NCBI GenBank assembly: GCA_945885345.1
Contig: CAMCYP010000006.1
Span: forward strand, 1-64,000
Direction: 5' to 3'
Length of the DNA: 64,000 nucleotides
Source: Bordetella parapertussis
Lineage (GTDB): Bacteria; Pseudomonadota; Gammaproteobacteria; Burkholderiales; SG8-41
Positions 42,495 to 52,540 of this stretch are shown piece after piece. Below the pieces are notes generated by a model. That model saw only the letters and a program-made list of their open reading frames with translations. It made no database searches and had not been told where the DNA came from. The translations under genes were made by a program, and so were the position numbers. Positions within the stretch are counted from its first letter, which is position 1, and every line of letters starts with the position of its first letter.

Positions 42495-44963
42495 ATGACG
42501 GTGGCAACGCCGTTTCCGGACAAACACCCCGCTGCGGAATCCGCAACGGGGTGTTTCCATTGCGGCCTGCCGCTGGACGCAAGCGTTTATCCGGTCATGG
42601 TGGATGGTGTCATGCTCGGCACCTGTTGCCGCGGCTGCCAGGCCGTTGCACAGACCATCATCGACAACGGTCTCGGCGCCTACTATCGCAATCGTACCGC
42701 GTTGTCACCGACGGCCCGTAATGCGGACATGCCGGCGGAACTGAGCGCGTATGACCTGCCTGAGGTGCAACGGGGTTTTGTCCGCGATGTACCCACCGGC
42801 GCACACGAAAAAGAAGCCTCGCTGCTGATTGACGGTGTGACCTGCGCTGCCTGTGTCTGGCTGATCGAGCAGCGCCTGGCCCGGCTGCCCGGCGTGGCCG
42901 CGGTATTACTGAACTATGCGACGCGCCGTGCGCGGGTACGCTGGGATACACGGGTAACCGCACTGAGCGCGGTGCTGCGCGCCGTCGCGGACCTGGGTTA
43001 TACGGCGCATCCTTACGACAGCGGCCGTGCCGAGGAGGGGCTGCGGCGTGAACGTGGCGTGTTGCTGTGGCGGCTGTTCATTGCCGGTTTCAGCATGATG
43101 CAGGTCATGATGTATGCGATCCCGGTGTATATCGCCGGCGGCGACATGACATCTGACATCGAGCAGCTGATGCGCATTACCAGCCTGATCCTGACGCTGC
43201 CCGTGGCTTTTTGGTCAGCCATGCCGTTTTACGCAGGTGCCTGGCGCGAACTGCGCCGCGGCCGCGTCGGCATGGATGTGCCGGTGGCACTGGGTATCGT
43301 CATTGCGTTTGTGGCGAGTGTTGCTGCGACCGTGACGGCATCGGGTGCAGTTTATTTTGACTCGGTGGCCATGTTCGTCTTTCTCCTGTTGGGAGCGCGT
43401 TTCCTCGAGATGGAGGTGCGCGCGAAGGCGGTGCGTACGCAGGAGCAACTGGTGCGCATGGTGCCGGCGACTGCTGAACGGGTTGTCGTCAGCGGTAAAA
43501 CCGAACTGGTGGCTGCTGCGGTATTGCTGCCCGGTGACCTGGTGCGGGTGCGCCCGGGTGCCGCGATTCCGGTGGATGGTGTGGTCGTGAGCGGCACCAG
43601 TGCCGCCGATGAATCCCTGCTGACGGGAGAATCACGACCGGTGACGAAACGGCCCGGTGACGTGCTGATCGGCGGCGCAGTGAACCTCGATGGCGTGATC
43701 ACGATGCGCGTGACCCGCACCGGCGAGAACACCGTGCTCGCAGGCATCGTGCGTCTGATGGATCGTGCGCAGTCGGAAAAACCCGGCATCGCGCAAGCGG
43801 CTGACCGGGTTGCGCAGTGGTTCATTGCGGCACTGCTGGCGTTGACTGCCGTGACTTTCGCGGTGTGGTGGCAGATTGATGCGTCGCGCGCGCTGTGGGT
43901 GGCGGTGTCGCTGCTGGTGGTGACCTGTCCCTGCGCGCTGTCGCTGGCAACACCGCTTGCACTGACTGCGGCGACCGGGGCGGCGTACCGTTCCGGTGTG
44001 TTGATTACGCGGGGTGTTGCGCTGGAGACGCTGGCGCGTGCCACCCATTTTGTTTTTGACAAGACCGGTACGCTGACCACAGGGCGGATGTCGCTCGCGG
44101 GGGTGACGCTGCTGTCCAACGATACCCGCGAGCAGTGTCTGGCCTGGGCAGCGGCGCTGGAATCGTGGTCCGAACATCCCGTCGGACGTGCGCTGGTGGC
44201 TGCTGCAAGCGGCGTACATCCGGTGGCCGACGATGTGCGCACAGTTACCGGCGACGGCGTGGAAGGCAGAATTGCCGGGCGCCGGTTCCGCATCGGCAAG
44301 CCGCAATTTGTCGCTGCCCTGCACGGCAAGGCATTGCCGGATGAACTGGATCAGGGGACGGTGCCCGACGAAATGAGTGTCGTGGCCCTGGGTGACACAC
44401 TGGGGTGGATTGCGCTGTTCTTGCTTGATGACGTAGTGCGCCACGACGCCCAGGCGATGATCCGGACGCTGACCGCCGGTGGGGCAAAAATTGTTTTGTT
44501 GTCGGGCGACAGACCGCAGCGAGTCAGGCACACCGCAGCCGAACTTGGCATTGTGGAGTATCGCAGCAGTGCGACGCCGGCTGCCAAGCTTGCCTATGTA
44601 CGCGAACTGCAGGCGCAGGGCGCCATCGTGGCCATGGTCGGTGACGGGGTCAACGATGCGCCCGTTCTGGCGCAGGCGCAGGTGTCGATTGCGCCGGGGA
44701 GTGGTACTGAACTCGCCCAGGTCGGTGCTGACATTATTCTTATGACTGACCGCCTCGGTGCGCTGGCAGAAATCGCCGGTAGCGCGCGGCGTACGCTGCG
44801 TGTGATACGCCAGAACCTGGGCTGGGCCGTGGCCTACAACGCGGTGGCCTTGCCGCTGGCGATGGCCGGGATGGTTACGCCGCTGGTGGCGGCACTCGGC
44901 ATGTCGGCGAGTTCATTGATCGTGGTGGCCAATGCGCTGCGGCTGTCGCGTGCGGAGCACTGA
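42495..44963 (+). CDS. ccoI: Copper-translocating P-type ATPase for cbb3 oxidase assembly
   Basis: Supplies copper for assembly of the cbb3 oxidase. The 822-residue protein has an N-terminal cysteine-rich segment typical of FixI/CcoI ([17 protein letters not shown]), an HMA domain with CAAC (C117, C120), eight membrane helices, the transport motif CPC at 478-480, the phosphorylation site DKTGTLT (Asp522), and GDGVNDAP. It is followed by ccoS after three bases. The structural ccoNOQP genes lie 16 kb away beyond the nar cluster, an unusual separation. A strong hairpin covers codons 10-21. Confidence 0.95.
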   Translation: MTVATPFPDKHPAAESATGCFHCGLPLDASVYPVMVDGVMLGTCCRGCQAVAQTIIDNGLGAYYRNRTALSPTARNADMPAELSAYDLPEVQRGFVRDVPTGAHEKEASLLIDGVTCAACVWLIEQRLARLPGVAAVLLNYATRRARVRWDTRVTALSAVLRAVADLGYTAHPYDSGRAEEGLRRERGVLLWRLFIAGFSMMQVMMYAIPVYIAGGDMTSDIEQLMRITSLILTLPVAFWSAMPFYAGAWRELRRGRVGMDVPVALGIVIAFVASVAATVTASGAVYFDSVAMFVFLLLGARFLEMEVRAKAVRTQEQLVRMVPATAERVVVSGKTELVAAAVLLPGDLVRVRPGAAIPVDGVVVSGTSAADESLLTGESRPVTKRPGDVLIGGAVNLDGVITMRVTRTGENTVLAGIVRLMDRAQSEKPGIAQAADRVAQWFIAALLALTAVTFAVWWQIDASRALWVAVSLLVVTCPCALSLATPLALTAATGAAYRSGVLITRGVALETLARATHFVFDKTGTLTTGRMSLAGVTLLSNDTREQCLAWAAALESWSEHPVGRALVAAASGVHPVADDVRTVTGDGVEGRIAGRRFRIGKPQFVAALHGKALPDELDQGTVPDEMSVVALGDTLGWIALFLLDDVVRHDAQAMIRTLTAGGAKIVLLSGDRPQRVRHTAAELGIVEYRSSATPAAKLAYVRELQAQGAIVAMVGDGVNDAPVLAQAQVSIAPGSGTELAQVGADIILMTDRLGALAEIAGSARRTLRVIRQNLGWAVAYNAVALPLAMAGMVTPLVAALGMSASSLIVVANALRLSRAEH
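42522..42556 (+). other. Long hairpin inside the 5' end of ccoI
   Basis: AAACACCCCGCTGCGGA and TCCGCAACGGGGTGTTT pair at 16 of 17 positions around a single base. It begins 38 bases after the ompW stop. It has the strength of a terminator stem but lies in coding sequence and has only three T residues after the stem. Confidence 0.75.
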
Positions 44964-44966
44964 CGG

Positions 44967-45128
44967 ATGGACATCCTCTACCTGTTGATACCGCTGTCGC
45001 TGTTGCTGGTGTTCCTGATCGGCGGCATTTTCTGGTGGGCGCTGCGCAATGGCCAGTTTGAGGATCTTGAAGGGCCGGCGCACCGGATATTGATGGATGA
45101 CGACCACGACCTTACGCGCAAACCGTAA
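44967..45128 (+). CDS. ccoS: cbb3-type oxidase assembly protein CcoS
   Basis: A 53-residue membrane protein: MDILYLLIPLSLLLVFLIGG forms one helix, then FWWALRNGQFEDLEGPAHRI and a short acidic tail. This is the standard CcoS pattern; it is needed for haem and copper insertion into CcoN. It starts three bases after the ccoI stop and is cotranscribed with it. Confidence 0.93.
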   Translation: MDILYLLIPLSLLLVFLIGGIFWWALRNGQFEDLEGPAHRILMDDDHDLTRKP

Positions 45129-45154
45129 CGGTCTGGCACCGGTTGCCGCCATGC

Positions 45155-45601
45155 CTATGTGCTGCGGATGCGAAAGTCGCCGGCCAGTTTTTCCCGCCGC
45201 ACCAGCAGGTCAGCCAGTGTGTGACTGTCGAGTTTGTCGAAAAATGCGCGCAAGGCCTGCGCCAGAATCTCTGCCAGTGCGCATGAGGAGCTGATGGGGC
45301 ATGCCGTGTTGTCTTTTTGGAAACACTCGACAATCGCCAGGTCTTCTTCAGCGCCGCGCACGACATCACCCAGATTGACCTGTTCCGGCGCGCGGGCCAG
45401 CCGCATGCCGCCGCCTTTCCCCCGCGTGGTTTCCACGTAACCCTGTTTTGCCAGGTGGTGGACGATTTTCGTCAGGTGGTTTTCCGAAATTCCGTAGGCG
45501 GTCGCGACGTCGCTGATCGTCGTCAGGCGATCTTCATGCTGATGTACGCCCAGATAAATGAGCACGCGCAGGGTGTAGTCGGTAAAAATCGTCAGGCGCA
45601 T
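45155..45601 (-). CDS. nsrR: NO-sensing Rrf2-family repressor NsrR
   Basis: NsrR represses nitric oxide stress genes and is released when NO attacks its iron-sulfur cluster. The 148-residue product has the Rrf2 winged helix (MRLTIFTDYTLRVLIYLG, then YGISENHLTKIVHHLAKQGY and GKGGGMRLA) and the cluster cysteines C93, C101 and C107; Asp8 may be the fourth ligand, as in Streptomyces NsrR. It diverges from narK1. A matching NsrR operator lies in the gap, which suggests autoregulation as well as control of the nar genes. Confidence 0.93.
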   Translation of the reverse strand: MRLTIFTDYTLRVLIYLGVHQHEDRLTTISDVATAYGISENHLTKIVHHLAKQGYVETTRGKGGGMRLARAPEQVNLGDVVRGAEEDLAIVECFQKDNTACPISSSCALAEILAQALRAFFDKLDSHTLADLLVRREKLAGDFRIRST

Positions 45602-45657
45602 TGCAGTTCCTGCCCCAGTGTTGCAGGGCGGCTCTCAGTATTCATTGGTCATGAATT

Positions 45658-45672
45658 GTATTTGATTTTAAA
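45658..45672 (+). repeat. AT-rich element, copy H
   Basis: GTATTTGATTTTAAA, identical over 15 bases to 62973-62987 before ccoO. It lies in the nsrR/narK1 gap, just upstream of the NsrR operator. Confidence 0.55.
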
Positions 45673-45682
45673 GCGATTTTAT

Positions 45683-45707
45683 AAAGATGGATTTGAAATA
45701 CATCTTT
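45683..45707. promoter_or_regulatory. NsrR operator
   Basis: Arms AAAGATGGATTT and AAATACATCTTT around a central G; 11 of 12 positions pair. This matches the long form of the E. coli NsrR consensus (AAGATGCATTT with its reverse complement). It lies three bases upstream of the FNR box and next to nsrR itself. Confidence 0.85.
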
Positions 45708-45709
45708 TG

Positions 45710-45723
45710 TTGATTTAGATCAA
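45710..45723. promoter_or_regulatory. FNR/ANR box before narK1
   Basis: TTGAT-TTAG-ATCAA, a perfect match to the FNR half-sites. TTAACT at 45745-45750 is near the expected -10 for a class II promoter, with the NsrR operator directly upstream. Confidence 0.85.
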
Positions 45724-45782
45724 ACCCGGGCATGTCCTGCCCCCTTAACTTGTTCTCCGGACATTTGGCACAGGGGCAGGCG

Positions 45783-47048
45783 ATGGCAACGGAGAATTAC
45801 CAGCGATGGTCGGTTGTGGTATCGAGCACGATCGCATTCACGGTCTGCTTCATGGTGTGGATGATGTTTGCCGTCATCGGCATCCCCATCAAGCAGTCGC
45901 TCGGCCTCAATGAAACCCAATTCGGCATTCTGATCGCGATGCCGGTACTGACGGGATCGCTGATTCGCCTGCCGCTGGGCATGTGGACCGACCGTTTTGG
46001 CGGGCGCATCGTGTTTTTTATCCTGATGCTGTCCACGGTGATCCCCATCTGGATGATTTCCCGGGCTACCGAATACTGGCACTTCCTTGTGACCGGACTG
46101 TTTGTCGGTGTCGCGGGCGGTTCGTTCACCGTGGGCATTGCCTACTGCGCGCGCTGGTTTCCGAGGAACCGCCAGGGATTTGCCATGGGGATATTCGGCG
46201 TTGGCAATACCGGGGCCGCAGTGACCAAGCTGGTGGCGCCGACCATAGTCGTGGCATACGGCTGGGCAATGGTGCCGAAGGTATACGCGGTGCTGATGCT
46301 GATCACTGCAGTGTTGTTCTGGTTTTTTACCTTTACGAACAAGGAGCACACTGCTGCGGCAGCGCAGGTGACGGTCAAAGAGCAGTTGATGGCCTTGAAA
46401 GATCCGACGGTGTGGCGCTACAGCCAGTATTACTCGATCGTGTTCGGGGGTTACGTCGCGCTGTCGCTGTGGATGACCAAGTACTACATTTCAGAATACG
46501 GATTTGATATCAAGATGGCGGCTCTGCTGGCTGCCGGTTTCAGCATACCCGGTGGCCTTTTGCGCGCGATCGGTGGCTGGTTCTCGGACAAGTATGGCGC
46601 GCATACGGTTACCTGGTGGGTATTGTGGGTCGGCCTCGTGTGCCTGTTCTTCCTGTCTTACCCGCAGACGGACTTTACGATACACACGGTGGCCGGGCCG
46701 AAGCAGTTTCATGTCGGCCTGAATCCCGCGATCTTCACCGTCATCATGTTCACAATGGGCATTGCCTTTGCGATCGGCAAAGCTTCGGTATTCAAATACA
46801 TCTCCGACGACTATCCCCACAACATCGGGGTGGTGTCCGGTGTGGTGGGACTCGCCGGCGGACTGGGGGGCTTCATCCTGCCGATCATGTTCGGTGCGCT
46901 GGTTGATTTGACCGGCGTGAGGTCATCGGCATTCATGCTGATGTTCGGCATCGTCTGGGTATCGCTGATGTGGATGTATTTCACCGAGGTGCGTCCGCTG
47001 GGACTGGCGGAAGGCAGGAAGCATCCTGAGCCCGCGCACTTCTCCTGA
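45783..47048 (+). CDS. narK1: Nitrate transporter NarK1 (MFS)
   Basis: A 421-residue carrier with 12 membrane helices of the NarK/NasA branch. GVAGGSFTVGIAYCARWFPRNRQG, FGVGNTGAAV and GLAGGLGGFILPIMFG carry the nitrate signature glycines. Type I NarK proteins are proton/nitrate symporters that start nitrate respiration. The ATG at 45783 has AGGGGCAGG upstream; the frame from 45732 adds 17 residues. It is the first gene of the nar unit, under FNR and NsrR sites. Confidence 0.93.
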   Translation: MATENYQRWSVVVSSTIAFTVCFMVWMMFAVIGIPIKQSLGLNETQFGILIAMPVLTGSLIRLPLGMWTDRFGGRIVFFILMLSTVIPIWMISRATEYWHFLVTGLFVGVAGGSFTVGIAYCARWFPRNRQGFAMGIFGVGNTGAAVTKLVAPTIVVAYGWAMVPKVYAVLMLITAVLFWFFTFTNKEHTAAAAQVTVKEQLMALKDPTVWRYSQYYSIVFGGYVALSLWMTKYYISEYGFDIKMAALLAAGFSIPGGLLRAIGGWFSDKYGAHTVTWWVLWVGLVCLFFLSYPQTDFTIHTVAGPKQFHVGLNPAIFTVIMFTMGIAFAIGKASVFKYISDDYPHNIGVVSGVVGLAGGLGGFILPIMFGALVDLTGVRSSAFMLMFGIVWVSLMWMYFTEVRPLGLAEGRKHPEPAHFS

Positions 47049-47062
47049 CACGGACTGGAATC

Positions 47063-48697
47063 ATGATGAGCGCACCAGTAAAAGCAGGCAGCCCTGATAT
47101 CGCCGATTGGCGTCCCGAGGACGAAGCGTTCTGGGAAGCGGACGGCAAGCGTATTGCTTACCGTAACCTGTGGATATCGGTGCCTGCGTTGTTGTGCGGC
47201 TTCGCCGTGTGGGGCATGTGGGGCATCATCACCGTGCAGATGCTCAACCTCGGGTTTCCGTTCACTCAGGCGGAACTGTTCACGCTGACCGCAATCGCCG
47301 GCATTTCCGGCGCGACAATGCGCATCCCGGCCTCGTTTCTGATACGCCTTGCAGGCGGGCGCAACACCATCTTCCTGACCACTGTAATGCTGCTGGCCCC
47401 GGCGCTGGGCACCGGAATCGTGCTGCAGCACAAGGACTGGCCACTCTGGGCATTCCAGTTGATGGCGCTATGGTGTGGCGTGGGTGGCGGCAATTTCGCC
47501 AGTTCGATGTCCAACATCAGCACTTTCTTTCCGAAGAGGCTGCAGGGTACGGCGCTGGGCCTCAACGCCGGTCTGGGCAACTTTGGCGTAACGACGATGC
47601 AGATCGTGATTCCGCTGGTGATGACTGTGGGGATATTCGGCAGCTTCGGTGGCGAGCCGATGACACTGCTGAAGGACAGCGGCTGGATCTTCGGCAAGAT
47701 CGCAGCCGGCACGCCTACCTGGATTCAGAATGCCGGCTTCGCCTGGCTGCTGTCACTGGTGCCGCTGTCCATCCTGTGCTGGTTCGGCATGAACAACCTG
47801 AAGACGGTCTCGCCGGACACCGGTCATCCACTCGTCGCGTTCGCCAAGATCACCTACCTCTACACGCTGGCCTTCGTGCCGTCCATCCTCGGCCTCTACC
47901 TGTATCTGCCGAAGCCGACCGGCCTCGGCCTCATCAGCATGTGGGTGGCGATCCCGCTCGACATCGTCAGCGCGCTGCTGGTGATGAAGCTCGCAGCCTT
48001 CGGCCCGATGAAGGAGGGCGTCAGCAAGCAGTTCCAGATTTTCAGCAACAAGCACACCTGGTCGATGACGGCGCTGTACATCGTGACCTTCGGCTCGTTC
48101 ATCGGCTTCTCGATGGCGTTGCCGCTGTCGATGAAGGTGATCTTCGGTGTCAGTCATGTGCCCGACGCGAATGGCGTGATGCAGCACACCTTGAATAACC
48201 CGAATGCGCCGAGCGTGCTTGCCTATGCCTGGATCGGTCCGTTCGTAGGCGCGGCGGTGCGGCCGCTGGGCGGCTGGATTTCAGACAAGGTCGGCGGCTC
48301 CATTGTCACGCAGATCATCTCGGCAGTGATGGTGGTCGCCTCGGTCGCGGTGGGCTACGTGATGATGCAGGCCTACGGTTCGGCTACGCCCGAGGCTCAT
48401 TTCCCGATGTTCCTGGGCCTGTTCATGCTGCTGTTCTTTGCCACGGGCATTGGCAACGGCTCGACCTTCCGCACCATCGGCGTCATTTTTGATCGACAGC
48501 AGGCCGGCCCGGTGCTGGGCTGGACCTCGGCTATCGCCGCCTACGGCGCCTTCGTTGCGCCGATCGTGATCGGCGATCAGATCAAGGCCGGCACGCCGCA
48601 GTTCGCGATGTACGGCTTCGCGGCTTTCTACGCCTTGTGCCTGATTCTCAACTGGTGGTTCTACCTGCGCGCCAATGCGTACGTGAAGAATCCCTGA
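47063..48697 (+). CDS. narK2: Nitrate/nitrite transporter NarK2 (MFS)
   Basis: A 544-residue MFS carrier, longer than NarK1 and similar in organisation to E. coli NarK, which exchanges nitrate for nitrite. Nitrate signature segments are CGVGGGNFASSMSNISTFFP and GNGSTFRTIGVIF. The extra length includes a long N-terminal part and loops around WIGPFVGAAVRPLGGWISD. It follows narK1 by 15 bases and precedes narG by 25. Two NarK types in tandem before narG is a known betaproteobacterial arrangement. Confidence 0.93.
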   Translation: MMSAPVKAGSPDIADWRPEDEAFWEADGKRIAYRNLWISVPALLCGFAVWGMWGIITVQMLNLGFPFTQAELFTLTAIAGISGATMRIPASFLIRLAGGRNTIFLTTVMLLAPALGTGIVLQHKDWPLWAFQLMALWCGVGGGNFASSMSNISTFFPKRLQGTALGLNAGLGNFGVTTMQIVIPLVMTVGIFGSFGGEPMTLLKDSGWIFGKIAAGTPTWIQNAGFAWLLSLVPLSILCWFGMNNLKTVSPDTGHPLVAFAKITYLYTLAFVPSILGLYLYLPKPTGLGLISMWVAIPLDIVSALLVMKLAAFGPMKEGVSKQFQIFSNKHTWSMTALYIVTFGSFIGFSMALPLSMKVIFGVSHVPDANGVMQHTLNNPNAPSVLAYAWIGPFVGAAVRPLGGWISDKVGGSIVTQIISAVMVVASVAVGYVMMQAYGSATPEAHFPMFLGLFMLLFFATGIGNGSTFRTIGVIFDRQQAGPVLGWTSAIAAYGAFVAPIVIGDQIKAGTPQFAMYGFAAFYALCLILNWWFYLRANAYVKNP

Positions 48698-48721
48698 CTC
48701 ACGACTTTCCGGAGATTTTCC

Positions 48722-51700
48722 ATGAGCCATTTTCTCGACCGTCTGACCTATTTCTCGCAACCACGCGAATCTTTTTCGGATGGGCACGGCGTGGTTACGG
48801 GGGAAGACCGTACCTGGGAGGATGCCTACCGCAACCGCTGGGCGCACGACAAGATCGTGCGTTCCACCCACGGTGTGAACTGCACGGGATCGTGTTCGTG
48901 GAAAATCTATGTCAAGGGCGGCATTGTCACCTGGGAGACCCAGCAGACCGATTACCCGCGCACCCGCTGGGACATGCCCAACCACGAACCTCGGGGGTGT
49001 GCGCGCGGTGCCAGCTACAGCTGGTATCTGTACAGCGCCAACCGCGTGAAATACCCGCTGGTGCGCGGCCGTCTGTTGAAAAGCTGGCGCGAAGCACGAC
49101 TGACGAAGGCGCCAGTGGATGCGTGGGCTTCCATCGTCGAATCCGACGCCAGGCGGCGTGACTACCAAAGCGTGCGCGGCATGGGCGGCTTCGTGCGCTC
49201 GGGTTGGGATGAAGTCAATGAAATCGTTGCGGCCGCCAATGTCTACACCATCAAAAAGCACGGCCCCGACCGGATCATCGGTTTTTCGCCGATACCCGCG
49301 ATGTCGATGGTCAGTTACGCGGCCGGTAGCCGTTATCTAAGCCTGATCGGCGGCGTATGCATGAGCTTCTACGACTGGTACTGCGATCTGCCGCCGTCCA
49401 GTCCGCAAACCTGGGGTGAGCAGACGGACGTGCCCGAGTCGGCCGACTGGTACAACTCCAGCTTCATCATCGCCTGGGGTTCCAACGTGCCGCAGACGCG
49501 CACCCCCGATGCACACTTTTTCACCGAGGTGCGCTACAAGGGCGCCAAAACCGTGGCGGTGACTCCTGATTATTCGGAAGTCGCCAAGCTCGCCGACATC
49601 TGGATGCATCCCAAGCAGGGTACCGATGCAGCGGTGGCAATGGCCATGGGACACGTGATCCTCAAGGAATTCTATTTTGACAAACGCAGTGCGTATTTTG
49701 ATGACTACGCGCGCCGCTACACCGACCTGCCGATGCTGGTAATGCTGAAGGAGCACATTCTGCTGAACGGCGACAAGATCCTGGTACCCGACCGTTACGT
49801 CCGTGCTTCCGATTTCAGCGACAAGCTGGGTCAGGAAAACAATCCGGACTGGAAAACTGTCGCTTTCGATGCGAGCGGCAAGGTGGTGCTGCCCAATGGC
49901 GCCATCGGTTTCCGCTGGGGGGCTGACGGCCGGGCCGACCAGGGTCAATGGAACCTCGAAGCGAAGGAGGCGCATCACGGCGGCGACGTCAAACTCAAAC
50001 TGTCGCTGCTGGAGGGCGAACAGACGGGCTCTGATACCGCGAAAGTCGGCTTCCCGTATTTTGGCGGCATTGTCAGTGAGCATTTTCCGAATAACGTGCT
50101 GAAGGGCGAGAACGGCGACGTACTGGTGCGCACGGTGCCGGTTCAGCGTATCGCCATCGGCAAGGCGGGTGACCAGCGCGATGTACTGGTAGCCACTGTG
50201 TTCGACCTGCAGGCGGCCAACTACGGCGTGGCCCGCGGTTTGCCCGGTGAACTGGCTGCCACCAGCTACGACGACGACACACCGTACACGCCGGCGTGGC
50301 AGGAGCGCATTACCGGGGCGCCTCGCGAGCAGGTAATCAGCGTTGCGCGCCAGTTTGCCGACAACGCCGACAAAACGCAGGGCAAGTCGATGGTGATCAT
50401 CGGCGCAGCGATGAACCACTGGTATCACAGTGACATGAACTACCGCGGCATCATCAACATGCTGATGATGTGCGGTTGCATCGGCAAAAGCGGTGGCGGA
50501 TGGGCGCACTATGTGGGCCAGGAAAAGCTGCGGCCGCAGACTGGCTGGACCGCGCTGGCTTTCGCCCTCGACTGGATACGTCCGCCGCGGCAGCAGAACA
50601 GCACCAGTTTTTTTTACGCGCATACCGACCAGTGGCGCTACGAAAAACTGGGTGTCGACGAAGTGCTCTCGCCGTTGGCCGACAGGAAGCTGTTTGGTGG
50701 CAGCATGATCGACTACAACGTGCGTGCCGAACGCATGGGCTGGCTGCCTTCGGCGCCGCAGCTGCAGACCAACCCGCTGCAGGTGGTGCGTGACGCGCAG
50801 GCCACCGGAGTGGATCCGAAGGAATACGCAGTCAGGGGGCTGAAAGATGGTTCGCTGAAAATGAGCTGCGAAGACCCTGACCATCCGGCCAACTGGCCGC
50901 GCAACATGTTCATCTGGCGTTCCAATTTGCTGGGCTCCAGCGGCAAGGGGCATGAGTACTTCCTCAAGCATCTGCTTGGCACCAGCCACGGCGTGCAGGG
51001 CAAGGATCTCGGCATCGACGACGCCAAGCCGCAGGAGGTGGTGTGGCATGACCAGGCCCCGGAGGGCAAACTCGACCTGCTGGTGACGCTGGACTTCCGC
51101 ATGAGCACCACCTGCCTGTACTCCGACATTGTGCTGCCCACGGCCACCTGGTACGAGAAAAACGATCTCAACACCAGCGACATGCACCCGTTCATTCATC
51201 CGCTGTCGACAGCAGTAGATCCGGCGTGGCAGTCGAGGAGCGATTGGGATATTTACAAGGGTTTTGCCCGGAAGTTCAGTGAAGTCTGTGCCGGTCACCT
51301 CGGCGTGGAGAAAGAACTGGTATTGACGCCGTTGATGCACGACACGCCCGGCGAACTGGCTCAACCGTTTGATGTGAAGGAATGGAAGAAGGGGGAAGTC
51401 GACCTGATTCCGGGCAAGACCGCACCGCAAATGGCGGTGGTCGAGCGTGACTACCCGAATGTCTACAAGCGGTTCACCGCACTCGGCCCCTTGATGGGCA
51501 AGGTCGGCAATGGTGGCAAGGGCATCGCGTGGAATACGCAGGACGAAGTCCGGCAGCTCGGTGAATTGAACGGATTCAATACGGCCGAGGGCGAGACTCA
51601 AGGCATGCCGAAAATCGAGACTGACATCGACGCCTGCGAGGTGGTGATGATGTTGGCCCCGGAAACGAACGGCCATGTCGCCGTCAAGGCCTGGCAGGCG

Positions 51701-52540
51701 CTGGGCAAGCAGACCGGTCGCGACCATACCCACCTGGCCATTCATCGAGAAGACGAGAAAATCCGTTTTCGCGACATCCAGGCGCAGCCGAGGAAGATCA
51801 TCTCGTCGCCGACCTGGAGCGGCATCGAAAGCGAAACCGTCTCCTACAACGCCGGCTATACCAACGTGCACGAGCTGATCCCGTGGCGCACGCTGACCGG
51901 CCGCCAGCAGTTTTACCAGGATCATCCGTGGATGCGGGCGTTCGGCGAGGGCTGCGTCAGCTATCGTCCGCCGGTGGATCTGAAGACCACTGCCGGCATC
52001 CATGGCGTGAAAAGCAATGGCAATCCGGAGATCCTGCTCAACTTCATCACGCCGCACCAGAAGTGGGGCATCCACTCGACCTATACCGACAACCTGCTGA
52101 TGCTGACGCTGAGCCGCGGCGGGCCCTGCGTCTGGCTGAGCGAAGACGATGCGAAGCGCGCCGGCATCGTCGACAACGACTGGATCGAGCTGTTCAACAT
52201 CAACGGCGCCATTGCGGCGCGGGCGGTGGTCAGCCAGCGTGTCAACCCCGGCATGGTGATGATGTACCACGCGCAGGAAAAGATCGTGAATACCCCGGGG
52301 TCGGAAATCACCGGCGCGCGCGGCGGCATCCACAACTCGGTAACGCGCATCGTGCTGAAACCCACGCACATGATCGGCGGTTACGCCCAGTTGAGCTACG
52401 GCTTCAACTATTACGGCACCGTCGGCACCAATCGCGACGAGTTCGTGGTGGTGCGCAAGATGGACAAGATCGACTGGCTGGATACGCCGGTCGCGGATGA
52501 ACTGATCCGGCCTGTGCAAGCCCATGGAGAAGTCGCATGA
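48722..52540 (+). CDS. narG: Respiratory nitrate reductase, alpha subunit
   Basis: Catalytic, molybdenum-containing subunit that reduces nitrate to nitrite on the cytoplasmic side and is coupled to quinol oxidation. The 1272-residue chain is full length. H50, C54 and C58 in STHGVNCTGSCSW bind the FS0 cluster, with a further Cys in GCARGASYS; Asp218 in FYDWYCDLPP is the expected Mo ligand. There is no twin-arginine signal, as for cytoplasmic NarG. CGGAG lies before the ATG. The stop overlaps the narH start by four bases. Confidence 0.98.
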   Translation: MSHFLDRLTYFSQPRESFSDGHGVVTGEDRTWEDAYRNRWAHDKIVRSTHGVNCTGSCSWKIYVKGGIVTWETQQTDYPRTRWDMPNHEPRGCARGASYSWYLYSANRVKYPLVRGRLLKSWREARLTKAPVDAWASIVESDARRRDYQSVRGMGGFVRSGWDEVNEIVAAANVYTIKKHGPDRIIGFSPIPAMSMVSYAAGSRYLSLIGGVCMSFYDWYCDLPPSSPQTWGEQTDVPESADWYNSSFIIAWGSNVPQTRTPDAHFFTEVRYKGAKTVAVTPDYSEVAKLADIWMHPKQGTDAAVAMAMGHVILKEFYFDKRSAYFDDYARRYTDLPMLVMLKEHILLNGDKILVPDRYVRASDFSDKLGQENNPDWKTVAFDASGKVVLPNGAIGFRWGADGRADQGQWNLEAKEAHHGGDVKLKLSLLEGEQTGSDTAKVGFPYFGGIVSEHFPNNVLKGENGDVLVRTVPVQRIAIGKAGDQRDVLVATVFDLQAANYGVARGLPGELAATSYDDDTPYTPAWQERITGAPREQVISVARQFADNADKTQGKSMVIIGAAMNHWYHSDMNYRGIINMLMMCGCIGKSGGGWAHYVGQEKLRPQTGWTALAFALDWIRPPRQQNSTSFFYAHTDQWRYEKLGVDEVLSPLADRKLFGGSMIDYNVRAERMGWLPSAPQLQTNPLQVVRDAQATGVDPKEYAVRGLKDGSLKMSCEDPDHPANWPRNMFIWRSNLLGSSGKGHEYFLKHLLGTSHGVQGKDLGIDDAKPQEVVWHDQAPEGKLDLLVTLDFRMSTTCLYSDIVLPTATWYEKNDLNTSDMHPFIHPLSTAVDPAWQSRSDWDIYKGFARKFSEVCAGHLGVEKELVLTPLMHDTPGELAQPFDVKEWKKGEVDLIPGKTAPQMAVVERDYPNVYKRFTALGPLMGKVGNGGKGIAWNTQDEVRQLGELNGFNTAEGETQGMPKIETDIDACEVVMMLAPETNGHVAVKAWQALGKQTGRDHTHLAIHREDEKIRFRDIQAQPRKIISSPTWSGIESETVSYNAGYTNVHELIPWRTLTGRQQFYQDHPWMRAFGEGCVSYRPPVDLKTTAGIHGVKSNGNPEILLNFITPHQKWGIHSTYTDNLLMLTLSRGGPCVWLSEDDAKRAGIVDNDWIELFNINGAIAARAVVSQRVNPGMVMMYHAQEKIVNTPGSEITGARGGIHNSVTRIVLKPTHMIGGYAQLSYGFNYYGTVGTNRDEFVVVRKMDKIDWLDTPVADELIRPVQAHGEVA

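Noticed and set aside
49337-52525. A 1062-codon open frame on the minus strand across narG
   Set aside because: It is exactly antisense to narG, has no family resemblance, and long antisense frames are expected from codon bias in GC-rich genes.
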